NCBI GenBank assembly: GCA_020161405.1
Contig: JAIUOD010000001.1
Location: forward strand, 496,001 to 560,000
DNA from: Pseudomonadota bacterium
GTDB lineage: Bacteria > Pseudomonadota > Alphaproteobacteria > Caulobacterales > Aquidulcibacteraceae
Direction of reading: 5' to 3'
DNA length: 64,000 nucleotides
Notes under the pieces: model-generated
Told to the model about the DNA's origin: nothing
The model's database searches: none
The model's input: the letters and a program-made list of their open reading frames with translations, nothing else
Translations under genes and position numbers: made by a program
Shown here: positions 17,998 to 26,570 of the stretch, piece after piece
Numbering within the stretch: the stretch's first letter is position 1
Layout: each line of letters starts with the position of its first letter

Positions 17998-18104
17998 TAA
18001 TTAAAAATGTCAATAAAAAATCAAAAACCACGCTTTTTGATTTTTATTGTCCGTCTAAATCCAAGTCGCTGAGTGAGCGGCAAAGCCGCGAGGGTGGCGA
18101 CTTG
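17966..18104 (-). other. Three-hairpin 3' element of pgm
   Basis: Read on the minus strand, five bases after the pgm stop comes hairpin B (arms CAAGTCGC at 18062-18069 and 18097-18104 as complement) with boxes CACCCTCG and CTCACTCA around an inner CGGC/GCCG stem. GGACA (complement of 18048-18052) precedes hairpin A (arms 18012-18048 with one bulge, loop GCGTGG), then GACAT (18007-18011), a 10-nt linker and the shared hairpin 0. The arm sequences differ completely from the HPr and atpD copies, but every box and its spacing match. Confidence 0.75.
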
Positions 18105-18109
18105 AGCCC

Positions 18110-19630
18110 TCACACTGTTTGATTAAAATGCCCAATTTCAGAATAATTATTCAAAATTGGCATTATTCCTTTATGGAATAAATCACGCATATCATCTTCG
18201 GAAATTGTGCTTTCGACAACCACAACCAATTCAGGCTTGTTTGATGAGGCGCGAACCAAAACGAAAGAGCCATTTACCAAATTAACGCGCGCACCATTGA
18301 TTGTGTTTACGTTTTTAATTGCTGTGCCCAAAATTGTGCCGCCATCTGCCGCAAGTTTTTCAAAGCCTGCAACAATTTTATCAACTGTGCCATATTTAAT
18401 CTCATCATCACAATGGCAAGACATTGTCATAGAAGTCCAAGTTTTTGGCAAATCTTGTTTTAATTCAGATAATTTTTTACCCGCCGCATTATCAAGCATT
18501 TGCAAAACTGCTTTTGCGGCAACTGTGCCATCATCATATCCAAGGCCATAAGGCGCACGGAAGAAGAAGTGACCCGATTTTTCAAACCCTGCGAGTGCAT
18601 TCAAATCAGTTGTACGGCGTTTAATATATGAATGGCCAGTTTTATAATAATCAACTGTAACGCCATTGGCTTTTAAAACTGGGTCAATTTCATAAGCGCC
18701 AGTTGATTTAACATCAACCACAAAAGTTGCATTTGGGTGGGCCACTGATAAATCGCGCGCCAATAAAAGCCCGATTTTATCGGCGAAAATTTCTTCGCCT
18801 TTATCATCAACAACGCCGCATCTATCGCCATCACCATCAAAACCAAAGGCAACATCAGCGCCAGTTTCGCGAACAAGTTCGGCCATTGAATGAAGCATTT
18901 CAATATCTTCAGGGTTTGGATTATATTTTGGGAAAGTATAATCAAGATTACAATCCATCTCGATAACTTCCGCGCCCATCATGCGAAGCGCATCAGGGCT
19001 ATAAGCGCCCGCCGCGCCATTTCCACATGCGGCAATAACTTTAATTGGGTTTTTAAGTTTGAAATCACCAACCAATGCTTTGATATATTTTTCGCGCATA
19101 CCGTCAATATATTTAAGGCTTCCGCCATCGCGTGGCACAAATTTGCCGCCCAATACAATATCTTTTAATCTGCCCATTTCGTCAGGGCCAAATGTAAGCG
19201 GGCGGTTTGCGCCCATTTTAACACCCGTCCAACCATTTTCATTATGGCTTGCAGTAACCATAGCAACCGCAGGGGCATCAAGTTCAAATTGTGCATAATA
19301 GGCAACAGGCGATAAACAAAGCCCAATATCTAAAACCTCACACCCTGCCTCAATAAGGCCAAGTGTAAGCGATTTTTTTATCATCAATGAATAAAAGCGA
19401 TAATCATGCCCAACCACAACTTTGGTTGCGCCATATTCATGCAGCAAAGTTCCAAGGCCAAGACCCAAAGCCTCAACGCCCAAAAGGTTTAATTCAGGCG
19501 GTTTTTCATGCCCTTGAATACCAAACCACCAACGCGCATCATACTCACGAAAGCCAGTAGGTTTTACAAGCGGTGTATTTTCAAATTCAATAGTATTAGG
19601 ACGCAAATCAGACACTGGCGTAGGAAGCAT
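18110..19630 (-). CDS. Phosphomannomutase/phosphoglucomutase (AlgC-like)
   Basis: This 506-residue alpha-D-phosphohexomutase interconverts mannose-1-P/6-P or glucose-1-P/6-P, supplying sugar nucleotides for envelope polysaccharides. It has the phosphoserine loop TASHN (126-130, Ser128), the Mg site FDGDGDR (264-270), the sugar-binding GFEKSGHFFF, and a C-terminal phosphate-binding RASSNKPELVV. The ATG at 19630 has AAGGTGG at a good distance; a GTG at 19639 would add three residues. The gene lies next to a response regulator and a membrane glycosyltransferase on the same strand, and ends in the three-hairpin element. Confidence 0.92.
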   Translation of the reverse strand: MLPTPVSDLRPNTIEFENTPLVKPTGFREYDARWWFGIQGHEKPPELNLLGVEALGLGLGTLLHEYGATKVVVGHDYRFYSLMIKKSLTLGLIEAGCEVLDIGLCLSPVAYYAQFELDAPAVAMVTASHNENGWTGVKMGANRPLTFGPDEMGRLKDIVLGGKFVPRDGGSLKYIDGMREKYIKALVGDFKLKNPIKVIAACGNGAAGAYSPDALRMMGAEVIEMDCNLDYTFPKYNPNPEDIEMLHSMAELVRETGADVAFGFDGDGDRCGVVDDKGEEIFADKIGLLLARDLSVAHPNATFVVDVKSTGAYEIDPVLKANGVTVDYYKTGHSYIKRRTTDLNALAGFEKSGHFFFRAPYGLGYDDGTVAAKAVLQMLDNAAGKKLSELKQDLPKTWTSMTMSCHCDDEIKYGTVDKIVAGFEKLAADGGTILGTAIKNVNTINGARVNLVNGSFVLVRASSNKPELVVVVESTISEDDMRDLFHKGIMPILNNYSEIGHFNQTV

Positions 19631-19734
19631 TATATCCACCTTTTTTATTAATTATACTTGGCCATTAGGGCATGAAAACACTAGACTTCATGCATGACAA
19701 ATTCAACACAAAAACACCATATATTGTGTTTGCT

Positions 19735-20232
19735 TTATCCTTTTATGTCATCTTTTCTGCGCCATGGGCCTTCAAATTTAGGATTTTCGCCACGGCGTCT
19801 ATCAGGGCCAAAATAAGAAGCAATACGTATGAAAGGCCTTGGGCGCTCAATAACATTTTGAAGGCGCATCATAAGGCTTTTTGCGTTAATTGGCTTAACC
19901 AAAAACTCATTAACACCTGCATCACGTGCAGCAATAACCTTCGATTTTTCCGAATGCCCAGTTACCATTATTATTGGAATAAAAGGATTTGGACTATCGT
20001 CACCGGTGCGTATCATATGAACAAATTCAACGCCATCAATCATAGGCATAGAAAAATCAACCAAAAGAATATCAATTGGTACAGTTTTCATTAATTCAAG
20101 CGCCTCAATTGGTTCAGATGCTTCACGTACATCATTTATACCAATCGCTTTTAAAAGTTCTTTGATAAGGCTTCGCATATGATGATTATCATCAATAACC
20201 AAAACGCTTATCGGAATACTCGATACAGCCAT
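19735..20232 (-). CDS. CheY-like response regulator with basic C-terminal tail
   Basis: This 165-residue protein is a receiver domain with the acidic pair Asp14-Asp15, phosphoacceptor Asp59 (LLVDFSMP), the conserved threonine in IIMVTGH, and the lysine in FLVKPI. It lacks a DNA-binding output domain. After about residue 125 it carries a basic tail containing YFGPDRRRGE and GPWRRKDD, a motif seen after receiver domains in alphaproteobacterial single-domain regulators. No histidine kinase is adjacent, so the partner is unknown. It lies 104 bases upstream of pgm on the same strand. Confidence 0.88.
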   Translation of the reverse strand: MAVSSIPISVLVIDDNHHMRSLIKELLKAIGINDVREASEPIEALELMKTVPIDILLVDFSMPMIDGVEFVHMIRTGDDSPNPFIPIIMVTGHSEKSKVIAARDAGVNEFLVKPINAKSLMMRLQNVIERPRPFIRIASYFGPDRRRGENPKFEGPWRRKDDIKG

Positions 20233-20286
20233 TTATACCGCCATCTATGTTTAACGCGATTAATTATGCGCTAGTGTTTGTGTGAC

Positions 20287-20508
20287 CTAATAATTTTTAC
20301 CACCTGTAGAAAATCCTAGAAGGTTAATCAAGTGGACTAATAACATAATTGTAAAAAAAGCAAGTAAAATTGACGCCTCTACCCACGGAAACAACCTTAC
20401 TTTACCAAAACTAGTAGGTTTTGCTGCTATCCATGAACAAATAATCGCCATTGTAATGCAAATTAATATCAATACAGTAGTTAATATAAGGTTCAATTTT
20501 ATTACCAA
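20287..20508 (-). CDS. Small membrane protein, 73 residues
   Basis: This protein has two strong hydrophobic segments (about residues 5-27 and 44-66) joined by a loop with SFGKVRLFPW, and ends in LLGFSTGGKNY. A helix pair with an RLFPW turn and a LxNLLG end is a recurring arrangement of small alphaproteobacterial membrane proteins of unknown role. The frame opens with TTG and no clear ribosome site, which lowers confidence in the exact start. It lies between the glycosyltransferase and the response regulator on the same strand, 11 bases after the former. Confidence 0.6.
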   Translation of the reverse strand: MVIKLNLILTTVLILICITMAIICSWIAAKPTSFGKVRLFPWVEASILLAFFTIMLLVHLINLLGFSTGGKNY

Positions 20509-20519
20509 AGAGAATATAA

Positions 20520-22037
20520 TTAAATATTATTATTGCGAACGTACATATTTCTTGCGCTTTTACCATGCGCAGTTTTTTCCCACACAAAAGGTTTTGTAAA
20601 AATATGAATACTTGCCCTAATATAGGCGATACTTTGCAATATCCAATAGAATGGCAAAAATAAAACAGTTTGCCAAAGCCTTATGCGGCCATCACGATTG
20701 ATGGCAATAAAATGCAACCCAAACTCGGCTAATAACATAATAAGCATCACAATATTTAAAACATTATTTGTTTCGTTTTGTAAGTTTAATAAGCCAAATG
20801 ATAACATAAAAACTCTAAGTCCTACGAATAATGGCCCTGCTGCTATTCCTAAAATTAAGCCCAGAAATTTTTGTAATTTTAATTGACCCAATAATTCAAG
20901 GGCGTTTTCAAAATGGACGCCAATGGTTTGAATATGGCCATGTATCCATCTTGTACGTTGCTTTATCCATTGTGAAGTTTTCGGTGGCGCTTCTTCGATT
21001 GTTGGGAAATCAATTATTTTAGAATAATAGCCAAAACGCCCAAGTTTAACCCCCAAATCTGCATCTTCAGTAAGATTATAAGGATCCCAACCCCCAAGCT
21101 TTTTTAGCGTCGATTTTCGAAAATGATTTGATGTTCCACCAAGGGGTATAAAACCCGTAAAGTCGCAAATAAACGGAAGCAAAACCCGAAACCAAACCGC
21201 ATAATCAAGCGTAAATAAGGATGCAATCAGGCTTTCTTTATCATTATGCGTAACAAGCGGCGCCTGTACAACGCCCAATTTATCCCCGCCATTGCAAAAC
21301 TCAAAAAATGCCTGCCTTAATTGCATTGGATGCGGCTTGTCTTCTGCGTCATAAACACAAACAAAACGACCAATCGCATATTCAAGACCGATATTTAACG
21401 CCCTTGGCTTAGTACGCGGCATACCATTCGCAAGAATTATTAAGCGCGAATTTAAAGGATTGGCATATTTAATAATTTCATCTTGTGTTGAAATGTCATC
21501 TTCTTCACAAAGGAAAATAATATCTAATTTATCGCGCGGCCAACTCAAGTTTTCAAGATTTTTTACAAGATCTTCAATAACATCTGCTTCTTTGTATAAA
21601 GCAATTAAAATTGAATATATTGGCGCAATTTGACCAGTTTTTTTTGGGAAATCTTCTTTGCTTTTATCTTTTTTATGAAAAATCGCCGCATAACGACCAA
21701 ATGCCAGTAAAAAAGATACAATACAGGCAATAAAATAAAATGGATAAAATGATTCTATTCCAAGGCCGCCAATAATGCTTAATACTAAAATTATTAAATA
21801 CATTACCGCACTGACGCGACCTTTGTTTCCATAAGCGCTAAAGTTTCTTGATGCTATTTTGCAATATTCATCGCAAATTTTCTTATCAATATAGTCGGTT
21901 CTTATATATCTTTTGCGGGGATTTTTGTGTTTCTTAGTATTCGATTGAACATGTATATTTATGGCATCACGAGGTATTGACTGCGAAATTGATTTCACAC
22001 CCTTTTTAAAACCTGCAGTATTAATTCCGCTAGGCAC
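20520..22037 (-). CDS. Membrane-bound family 2 glycosyltransferase (cellulose-synthase-like)
   Basis: This 505-residue processive-type transferase has a basic N-terminal cytoplasmic region (residues 1-70), two membrane helices (about 77-120), a GT-A catalytic domain, and about three C-terminal helices (from about 390). Catalytic motifs are SILIALYKEADV, the metal site CVYDAEDKP, TEDADLG and QRTRWIHG, the last being the QxxRW acceptor-site motif. Such enzymes polymerise beta-linked glucans or related glycans across the inner membrane. No partner exporter or c-di-GMP PilZ domain is encoded alongside. The start is GTG preceded by GGTGA. The product glycan is unknown. Confidence 0.88.
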   Translation of the reverse strand: MPSGINTAGFKKGVKSISQSIPRDAINIHVQSNTKKHKNPRKRYIRTDYIDKKICDEYCKIASRNFSAYGNKGRVSAVMYLIILVLSIIGGLGIESFYPFYFIACIVSFLLAFGRYAAIFHKKDKSKEDFPKKTGQIAPIYSILIALYKEADVIEDLVKNLENLSWPRDKLDIIFLCEEDDISTQDEIIKYANPLNSRLIILANGMPRTKPRALNIGLEYAIGRFVCVYDAEDKPHPMQLRQAFFEFCNGGDKLGVVQAPLVTHNDKESLIASLFTLDYAVWFRVLLPFICDFTGFIPLGGTSNHFRKSTLKKLGGWDPYNLTEDADLGVKLGRFGYYSKIIDFPTIEEAPPKTSQWIKQRTRWIHGHIQTIGVHFENALELLGQLKLQKFLGLILGIAAGPLFVGLRVFMLSFGLLNLQNETNNVLNIVMLIMLLAEFGLHFIAINRDGRIRLWQTVLFLPFYWILQSIAYIRASIHIFTKPFVWEKTAHGKSARNMYVRNNNI

Positions 22038-22255
22038 TATATTTCACCAAACCGCTATATGTTTTATTTATTTAATGCTTGACTTAAACATACAATTTTT
22101 AATATGTAAATTATATTTTTCTACTTTTTAAATAGTGTTTTATTGTTTTTTGTTCGCAAGCGCAAAATCAAATGCGTTGTTTTGACGCACTTTGATTTAT
22201 GTAATGTCCGATTTGCATTCCTTGTTTGGTAATTAATTATGTGCAAACATCAATA

Positions 22256-22651
22256 ATGCATTTTGACCATTTATATAACGCAAGCACAATGATTAAAACC
22301 CATGTTGCATTCGCATCCATGGGTGTAATTATTGGTGCACTTCAATTATTTGGCAAAAAGGGTGGTCAAAGGCATAAAATCCTTGGCTGGACATGGGTAT
22401 TCATTATGTCAATTGTTGGCATAAGCGCTTTATTCTTACCCAAGCGTGAACAAGGTATAATTCCACTTACTTTACTTTTGACTGTATGGGTGGCTATTGG
22501 ATTACCACTTGGAATACGTGCAATAAAGCAAGGAAAAATTTTATTGCATCGCGCCTTTATGATTGGGCTTTATGTTGGCGGCTTATTTATCGCGCTTGCT
22601 TTTACTGTTACGCCCGGGCGGCTTTTGTATAAAGTTATTTTTGGACCATGA
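22256..22651 (+). CDS. DUF2306-family membrane protein
   Basis: This 131-residue protein has about four membrane helices. An early histidine in KTHVAFASMGVIIGALQL is followed by KGGQRHKILGWTWV and HRAFMIGLYVGGLFIALAFTVTPGR, the histidine-containing motifs of the DUF2306 family (predicted heme- or redox-linked membrane proteins, function not established). The ATG at 22256 is preferred over upstream in-frame TTG and GTG codons, as it matches the family N-terminus. It stands alone, divergent from the glycosyltransferase. Confidence 0.8.
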   Translation: MHFDHLYNASTMIKTHVAFASMGVIIGALQLFGKKGGQRHKILGWTWVFIMSIVGISALFLPKREQGIIPLTLLLTVWVAIGLPLGIRAIKQGKILLHRAFMIGLYVGGLFIALAFTVTPGRLLYKVIFGP

Positions 22652-22731
22652 TAATCACATCTTGAAATGCTTGATTTCATAATTAACTATGGTTTGTCCC
22701 TATTTTTTGTAGGGCTTTAAAGAGGTTTATT

Positions 22732-23391
22732 ATGTTTGACGCCGACAAAATTATTTCAATGTTACAGACCGAATTGCCAAAAGGCCTTGATGCAGTAAAA
22801 GCCGAAGGCAGCGCAATGATTAATAAGGTTAAATCTGATGATGAAAGCAAAAATACTGCAATGGGTGCAGCGGCAGCGGGTGCATTAGGTGCTTTATTAT
22901 TATCAGGCGTAATGGGAAAATTTGGGCGTAAAGTTGCAACAATGGGCGGCCTTGCTGCACTTGGAACTTTGGCATATCAGGCATGGCAAAAACATGGTGG
23001 GAATACTGGCTCTCAACCACAATTCCTCCCTGATGGTTCGCAAAAAGAAGCACTTGGCAAAGTGATTTTAAAATCAATCATCAATGCCATGAAAGCAGAT
23101 GGCAAAATTGATGAAAGCGAAAAAGCAAAATTATTCAATAAAATGCAAAGCGCTAATTTAAGCGATGAAGAAAAAGCATTTTTATTTGAAGAATTAAACA
23201 AACCAATTGATACGGATGCACTTGTTACCGCATCTTTATCACCCGAAACCGCAACCCAAATTTATGCGGCATCTTTTGTAGCAATCAACCCTGATGGCGA
23301 TGCAGAGCGCGTATATTTAGCCGACCTTGCACAACGCCTAAACATAAGCCCTGAACTTGCGCAAAGCATTCGTAATGAGGCGTTAAGCTAA
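22732..23391 (+). CDS. DUF533-family protein (YebE-like, TerB-like fold)
   Basis: This 219-residue protein has an N-terminal helical segment, a glycine/alanine-rich hydrophobic region (AMGAAAAGALGALLLSGVMG, about 44-63, and a following GGLAALGTLAYQAW), and a C-terminal acidic helical domain beginning AMKADGKIDESEKAKLF, which resembles TerB-like metal-binding folds. The family is widespread in proteobacteria, is often associated with the inner membrane, and has no established biochemical role. The ribosome site is AAAGAGG. Two hairpins with terminator character follow directly. Confidence 0.88.
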   Translation: MFDADKIISMLQTELPKGLDAVKAEGSAMINKVKSDDESKNTAMGAAAAGALGALLLSGVMGKFGRKVATMGGLAALGTLAYQAWQKHGGNTGSQPQFLPDGSQKEALGKVILKSIINAMKADGKIDESEKAKLFNKMQSANLSDEEKAFLFEELNKPIDTDALVTASLSPETATQIYAASFVAINPDGDAERVYLADLAQRLNISPELAQSIRNEALS

Positions 23392-23393
23392 TA

Positions 23394-23426
23394 AAAATGC
23401 TGCACCTCAAAAGTGCAGCATTTTAC
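23394..23426 (+). terminator. Long hairpin after the DUF533 gene
   Basis: AAAATGCTGCAC (23394-23405) pairs perfectly with GTGCAGCATTTT (23413-23424) around CTCAAAA, starting two bases after the stop codon. The symmetric A/T ends allow weak termination in both directions. Confidence 0.7.
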
Positions 23427-23446
23427 TGTAATTATCACCATTGTAA

Positions 23447-23472
23447 CCCCGCATTTATTGCGGGGTCTTTTT
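23447..23472 (+). terminator. Rho-independent terminator, second after the DUF533 gene
   Basis: CCCCGCA (23447-23453) and TGCGGGG (23459-23465) form a GC-rich stem with a 5-nt loop followed by TCTTTTT on the plus strand. Confidence 0.85.
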
Positions 23473-23487
23473 GTGTTATTCTAAGAA

Positions 23488-23508
23488 ATCGCGCATCAAG
23501 TGCGCGAT
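23488..23508. other. Stem-loop downstream of pyk
   Basis: ATCGCGCA (23488-23495) pairs with TGCGCGAT (23501-23508) around TCAAG, 22 bases beyond the pyk stop. No T-run follows on either strand, so it may be an mRNA 3'-end stabiliser for the Entner-Doudoroff operon. Confidence 0.6.
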
Positions 23509-23530
23509 GATAAGTAAAACAAATTAGGAT

Positions 23531-24949
23531 TTATGTTGCGCGCGCGATACGCAATAGGTTGGTTGCCCCCGGCGTTCCAAATGGCACACCAGCAACAACA
23601 ACAATTCTATCGCCTGTTTTGGTTAGACCGATACCGCTTGTTAATTGCGATGCCATTTTTGCCATATCTGATCCACTTTTTGGATCACGAACTACACGTG
23701 ATTCAAGCCCCCAAACAAGTGCAAGTTTGCGCGCTGATTTTGGGTTTGGTGTTAGTGCCAAAATTGGTTGAAGCGGCCTTTCGCGCGAAATACGCAATGC
23801 AGTTGTGCCCCTATCGGTGAATGCAACCAAACACGCAGCTTTTGATGCATTGGCAGCAACGCGCGCGGCGGCTGATATTGCATCTGATACTTCGGCTTCT
23901 GGATCTGCGTGTTCGGCATCCATCAATTCAGGCCAGCGCGGGTCTTTTTCAACGCGCTCTGCAATCCTGCTCATGACGGCAACTGCTTCGAATGGGAAAT
24001 CACCGGATGCAGTTTCAGCAGATAACATTAATGCATCCGTTCCTTCATAAACCGCATTGGCAACGTCCGATGCTTCGGCGCGGGTTGGGGTAGATGAAGT
24101 AATCATGCTTTCAAGCATTTGTGTTGCAACAATTGTTGGAACGCCGCGTTTACGTGCTGCGCGTAAAATAACTTTTTGTGCAATTGGAACTTCTTCTGGC
24201 GCAAGTTCAACACCCAAATCACCGCGCGCCACCATAACGCCATCACAATAATCAAGAATTTCTTCAAGATTTTTAAGTGCCGCAGGCTTTTCAATTTTCG
24301 CAAGACATGCCGCGCGACCTTGCACAATTTGTTTAAGCTCTGCCATGTCTTCGGCGCGTTGAACGAATGAAAGGGCAACCCAATCAACACCCATATCAAG
24401 CGCAAAATTCAAATCTTTTCTATCTTTTTCAGTTAAAGCAGAAATCGGTAAAATTGCGCCCGGAACATTCACGCCTTTACGGTCAGAGATAAAACCACCG
24501 CGTATTACTTTAACATCTGCCCAATCTTTACCAAAATCAACAATGCGAACCCTTACCTTGCCATCATCAATTAATAAATCGAGGTTTTTTTTCATCACCG
24601 CAAAAATCTCAGGCTGTGGCAATGGAATTCTGTTGATATCGCCTTCAAAATCACCAAGTTCAAAACGGTAATTTTGACCATCTTCTAATTTAATTTTTTC
24701 ACCATTTTTAAATTTACCAAGGCGAATTTTTGGCCCTTGTAAATCTGCCAAAATCCCCAAAGGGCGACCAATTGCCAATTCCGCAGCGCGAACATTATCA
24801 AACGCTAATTGGTGGTCATCATAAGATCCATGCGAAAAATTTAAGCGAAAAACGTCAACACCAGTTTTTGAAAGTTCCAACACACTATCGGCATCGCGGC
24901 TTACTGGGCCTAAAGTTGCAACAATTCTTGTTCTACGATTGCGTATCAT
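23531..24949 (-). CDS. pyk: Pyruvate kinase
   Basis: Pyk makes ATP and pyruvate from phosphoenolpyruvate. The 472-residue protein starts IRNRRTRIVATLGP and shows RLNFSHGSYDDH, the catalytic lysine region CLAKIEKPAA, Mg-binding VARGDLGVELAPEEVP, and ATQMLESM. It is the last gene of the six-gene Entner-Doudoroff operon; its ATG overlaps the eda stop by four bases (24946-24949). This places the ATP-yielding lower step under the same transcriptional control as glucose phosphorylation. Confidence 0.96.
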   Translation of the reverse strand: MIRNRRTRIVATLGPVSRDADSVLELSKTGVDVFRLNFSHGSYDDHQLAFDNVRAAELAIGRPLGILADLQGPKIRLGKFKNGEKIKLEDGQNYRFELGDFEGDINRIPLPQPEIFAVMKKNLDLLIDDGKVRVRIVDFGKDWADVKVIRGGFISDRKGVNVPGAILPISALTEKDRKDLNFALDMGVDWVALSFVQRAEDMAELKQIVQGRAACLAKIEKPAALKNLEEILDYCDGVMVARGDLGVELAPEEVPIAQKVILRAARKRGVPTIVATQMLESMITSSTPTRAEASDVANAVYEGTDALMLSAETASGDFPFEAVAVMSRIAERVEKDPRWPELMDAEHADPEAEVSDAISAAARVAANASKAACLVAFTDRGTTALRISRERPLQPILALTPNPKSARKLALVWGLESRVVRDPKSGSDMAKMASQLTSGIGLTKTGDRIVVVAGVPFGTPGATNLLRIARAT

Positions 24950-25575
24950 GCTTGTTTAAATCCTGCGGCTAGTTTTGCGTTTGCTTCTATTTTATCCCAT
25001 TCGCCCTTAAGCATCATTTCTTCATTGGCAATCCATGAACCACCGCACGCAACAACATTTGAAAGCGCAAGATAAGTTGGGATTTTATCATAAGTAATGC
25101 CACCAGTTGGGCAAAATTGTGCGTGTTTTAATGGGCCTTGAAATGCCTTTAAAGTACCCGCACCGCCAAATTGTTCAGCAGGGAAGAATTTAAGAACGCC
25201 AAAACCTTCTTCAAGTCGGCTCATAACTTCGGTGGTGGTGGTAACACCAACCATGACATCGCAATCAAGGTCAATCAAAGCCTCTCTAAGGCGTGGGCTT
25301 GTACCTGGGGTTACGATGAAATCGGCGCCAACTTTCATGCAGGCATCAATATCACCCTCAGTAAGGATAGTTCCCGCACCAACTTTCAATGATGGGCAGG
25401 CTTCTTTCATTACTTTAATTGCATCAATTGCGCATTCAGTGCGAAGGGTTACTTCGATGAATTCAAGGCCGCCTTTTTCAAGTGCAATAGCCAATGGTTC
25501 GGCACATTCGATATTTGGAATGGCTAAAACTGGTATGATTGGGTTCTTTCTTAATCTTGTAGCAAATGGCAACAT
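24946..25575 (-). CDS. eda: KHG/KDPG aldolase
   Basis: Eda splits 2-keto-3-deoxy-6-phosphogluconate into pyruvate and glyceraldehyde-3-phosphate, the defining last step of the Entner-Doudoroff pathway. The 209-residue class I aldolase has the catalytic glutamate in IEVTLRT (Glu41), the phosphate/substrate GAGTI segment, and the Schiff-base lysine in LKFFPAEQFGG (Lys129), with CPTGGI near residue 156. It follows glk by 20 bases and overlaps pyk by four. Confidence 0.96.
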   Translation of the reverse strand: MLPFATRLRKNPIIPVLAIPNIECAEPLAIALEKGGLEFIEVTLRTECAIDAIKVMKEACPSLKVGAGTILTEGDIDACMKVGADFIVTPGTSPRLREALIDLDCDVMVGVTTTTEVMSRLEEGFGVLKFFPAEQFGGAGTLKAFQGPLKHAQFCPTGGITYDKIPTYLALSNVVACGGSWIANEEMMLKGEWDKIEANAKLAAGFKQA

Positions 25576-25595
25576 TGTGACCTCTATATATTCCT

Positions 25596-26552
25596 TTATT
25601 GTGCAAACATTGCTGCACCTTTTAGCGCAGCATATTTGTCGTTATTTCTATAAACTGGTGTATCACGCACATAATTGGTCATTGGGCCAACATTGCGTAA
25701 TCTTTCTATAAAATCATTTGTCATTATAAATTGTGACAATTGCTCGGCAACGCCGCCAGCGATTACACAACCACCCTGTGCCCCCATTCCCAAAATTGCA
25801 TTACCGCAGAAGGTTGCAAGAATAAGCGCCAAAGTTTTAGCTGCTTCTACCGCAAGTGGTGAGGTTAAATTTGCCGCCGCTTCGCCAACTTCTGGTGGGG
25901 TTTCAAATGGCGTAAGCTCGTTACGAATTGCGCCAAGGCATTTATAAATTCGCAAAAGCCCAGGGCCTGATAAAACATGCTCATAAGAAACGGCCTCAAA
26001 GGCACGTGACAAAACACTTAGGATTTCACGTTCTATGTCTGAACGCGGGGCAAAGGCCTGATGCCCACCTTCGGTTGGCAACACTTTCCAACCATTTTCA
26101 ACCCTCAAAAGCCCCGCCATGCCAAGGCCAGTACCAGGGCCCAAAACAACAATTGGCGCGCCTTCTTTGGCTTCAGCCTTATTGACCATAATCAATTCAT
26201 TTGATGGTGTCGCTGGAACCGCCATCGCTTGCGCGGCGAAATCATTTACAAGCATGACATTATCCATGCCAAATTCGGCCTTTACTTTACTTGCCGAAAC
26301 CACCCAATCAGAATTGGTAAAGCGCACTTCATCCGCGCCAGTAACACCAGCAAGCGCAAAAACACCGCTTTTAGGCCGACCATCAACATCTTTTAACCAA
26401 TCGGCAAGAGCAAGCTCGAGAGAGCGAAATTGTTCAACTGGGCGAACGCCAATATGACTTAAATCAATATGGCCTTTTGAATTTTTATGTGCCAATGCAA
26501 GGCGAACATTTGTGCCGCCAACATCCCCAACTATTGTTGCATTTTCTATCAT
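25596..26552 (-). CDS. glk: Glucokinase (bacterial ROK-unrelated Glk family)
   Basis: Glk phosphorylates free glucose with ATP, consistent with glucose uptake by a non-PTS permease. The 318-residue protein has the ATP-binding phosphate-1 loop VGDVGGTNVRLA (7-18), FALAGVTG, the catalytic aspartate in MLVNDFAAQA, and GPGTGLGMAGL. It lies 18 bases after edd and 20 before eda in the operon. Together with zwf, pgl, edd, eda and pyk it completes a route from glucose to pyruvate apart from the shared triose-phosphate steps. Confidence 0.95.
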   Translation of the reverse strand: MIENATIVGDVGGTNVRLALAHKNSKGHIDLSHIGVRPVEQFRSLELALADWLKDVDGRPKSGVFALAGVTGADEVRFTNSDWVVSASKVKAEFGMDNVMLVNDFAAQAMAVPATPSNELIMVNKAEAKEGAPIVVLGPGTGLGMAGLLRVENGWKVLPTEGGHQAFAPRSDIEREILSVLSRAFEAVSYEHVLSGPGLLRIYKCLGAIRNELTPFETPPEVGEAAANLTSPLAVEAAKTLALILATFCGNAILGMGAQGGCVIAGGVAEQLSQFIMTNDFIERLRNVGPMTNYVRDTPVYRNNDKYAALKGAAMFAQ

Positions 26553-26570
26553 TTCCCACCCTATTTTTAT

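Noticed and set aside
24730..24972. Plus-strand frames opposite pyk and eda
   Set aside because: They are antisense shadows of well-supported genes, with no family features.
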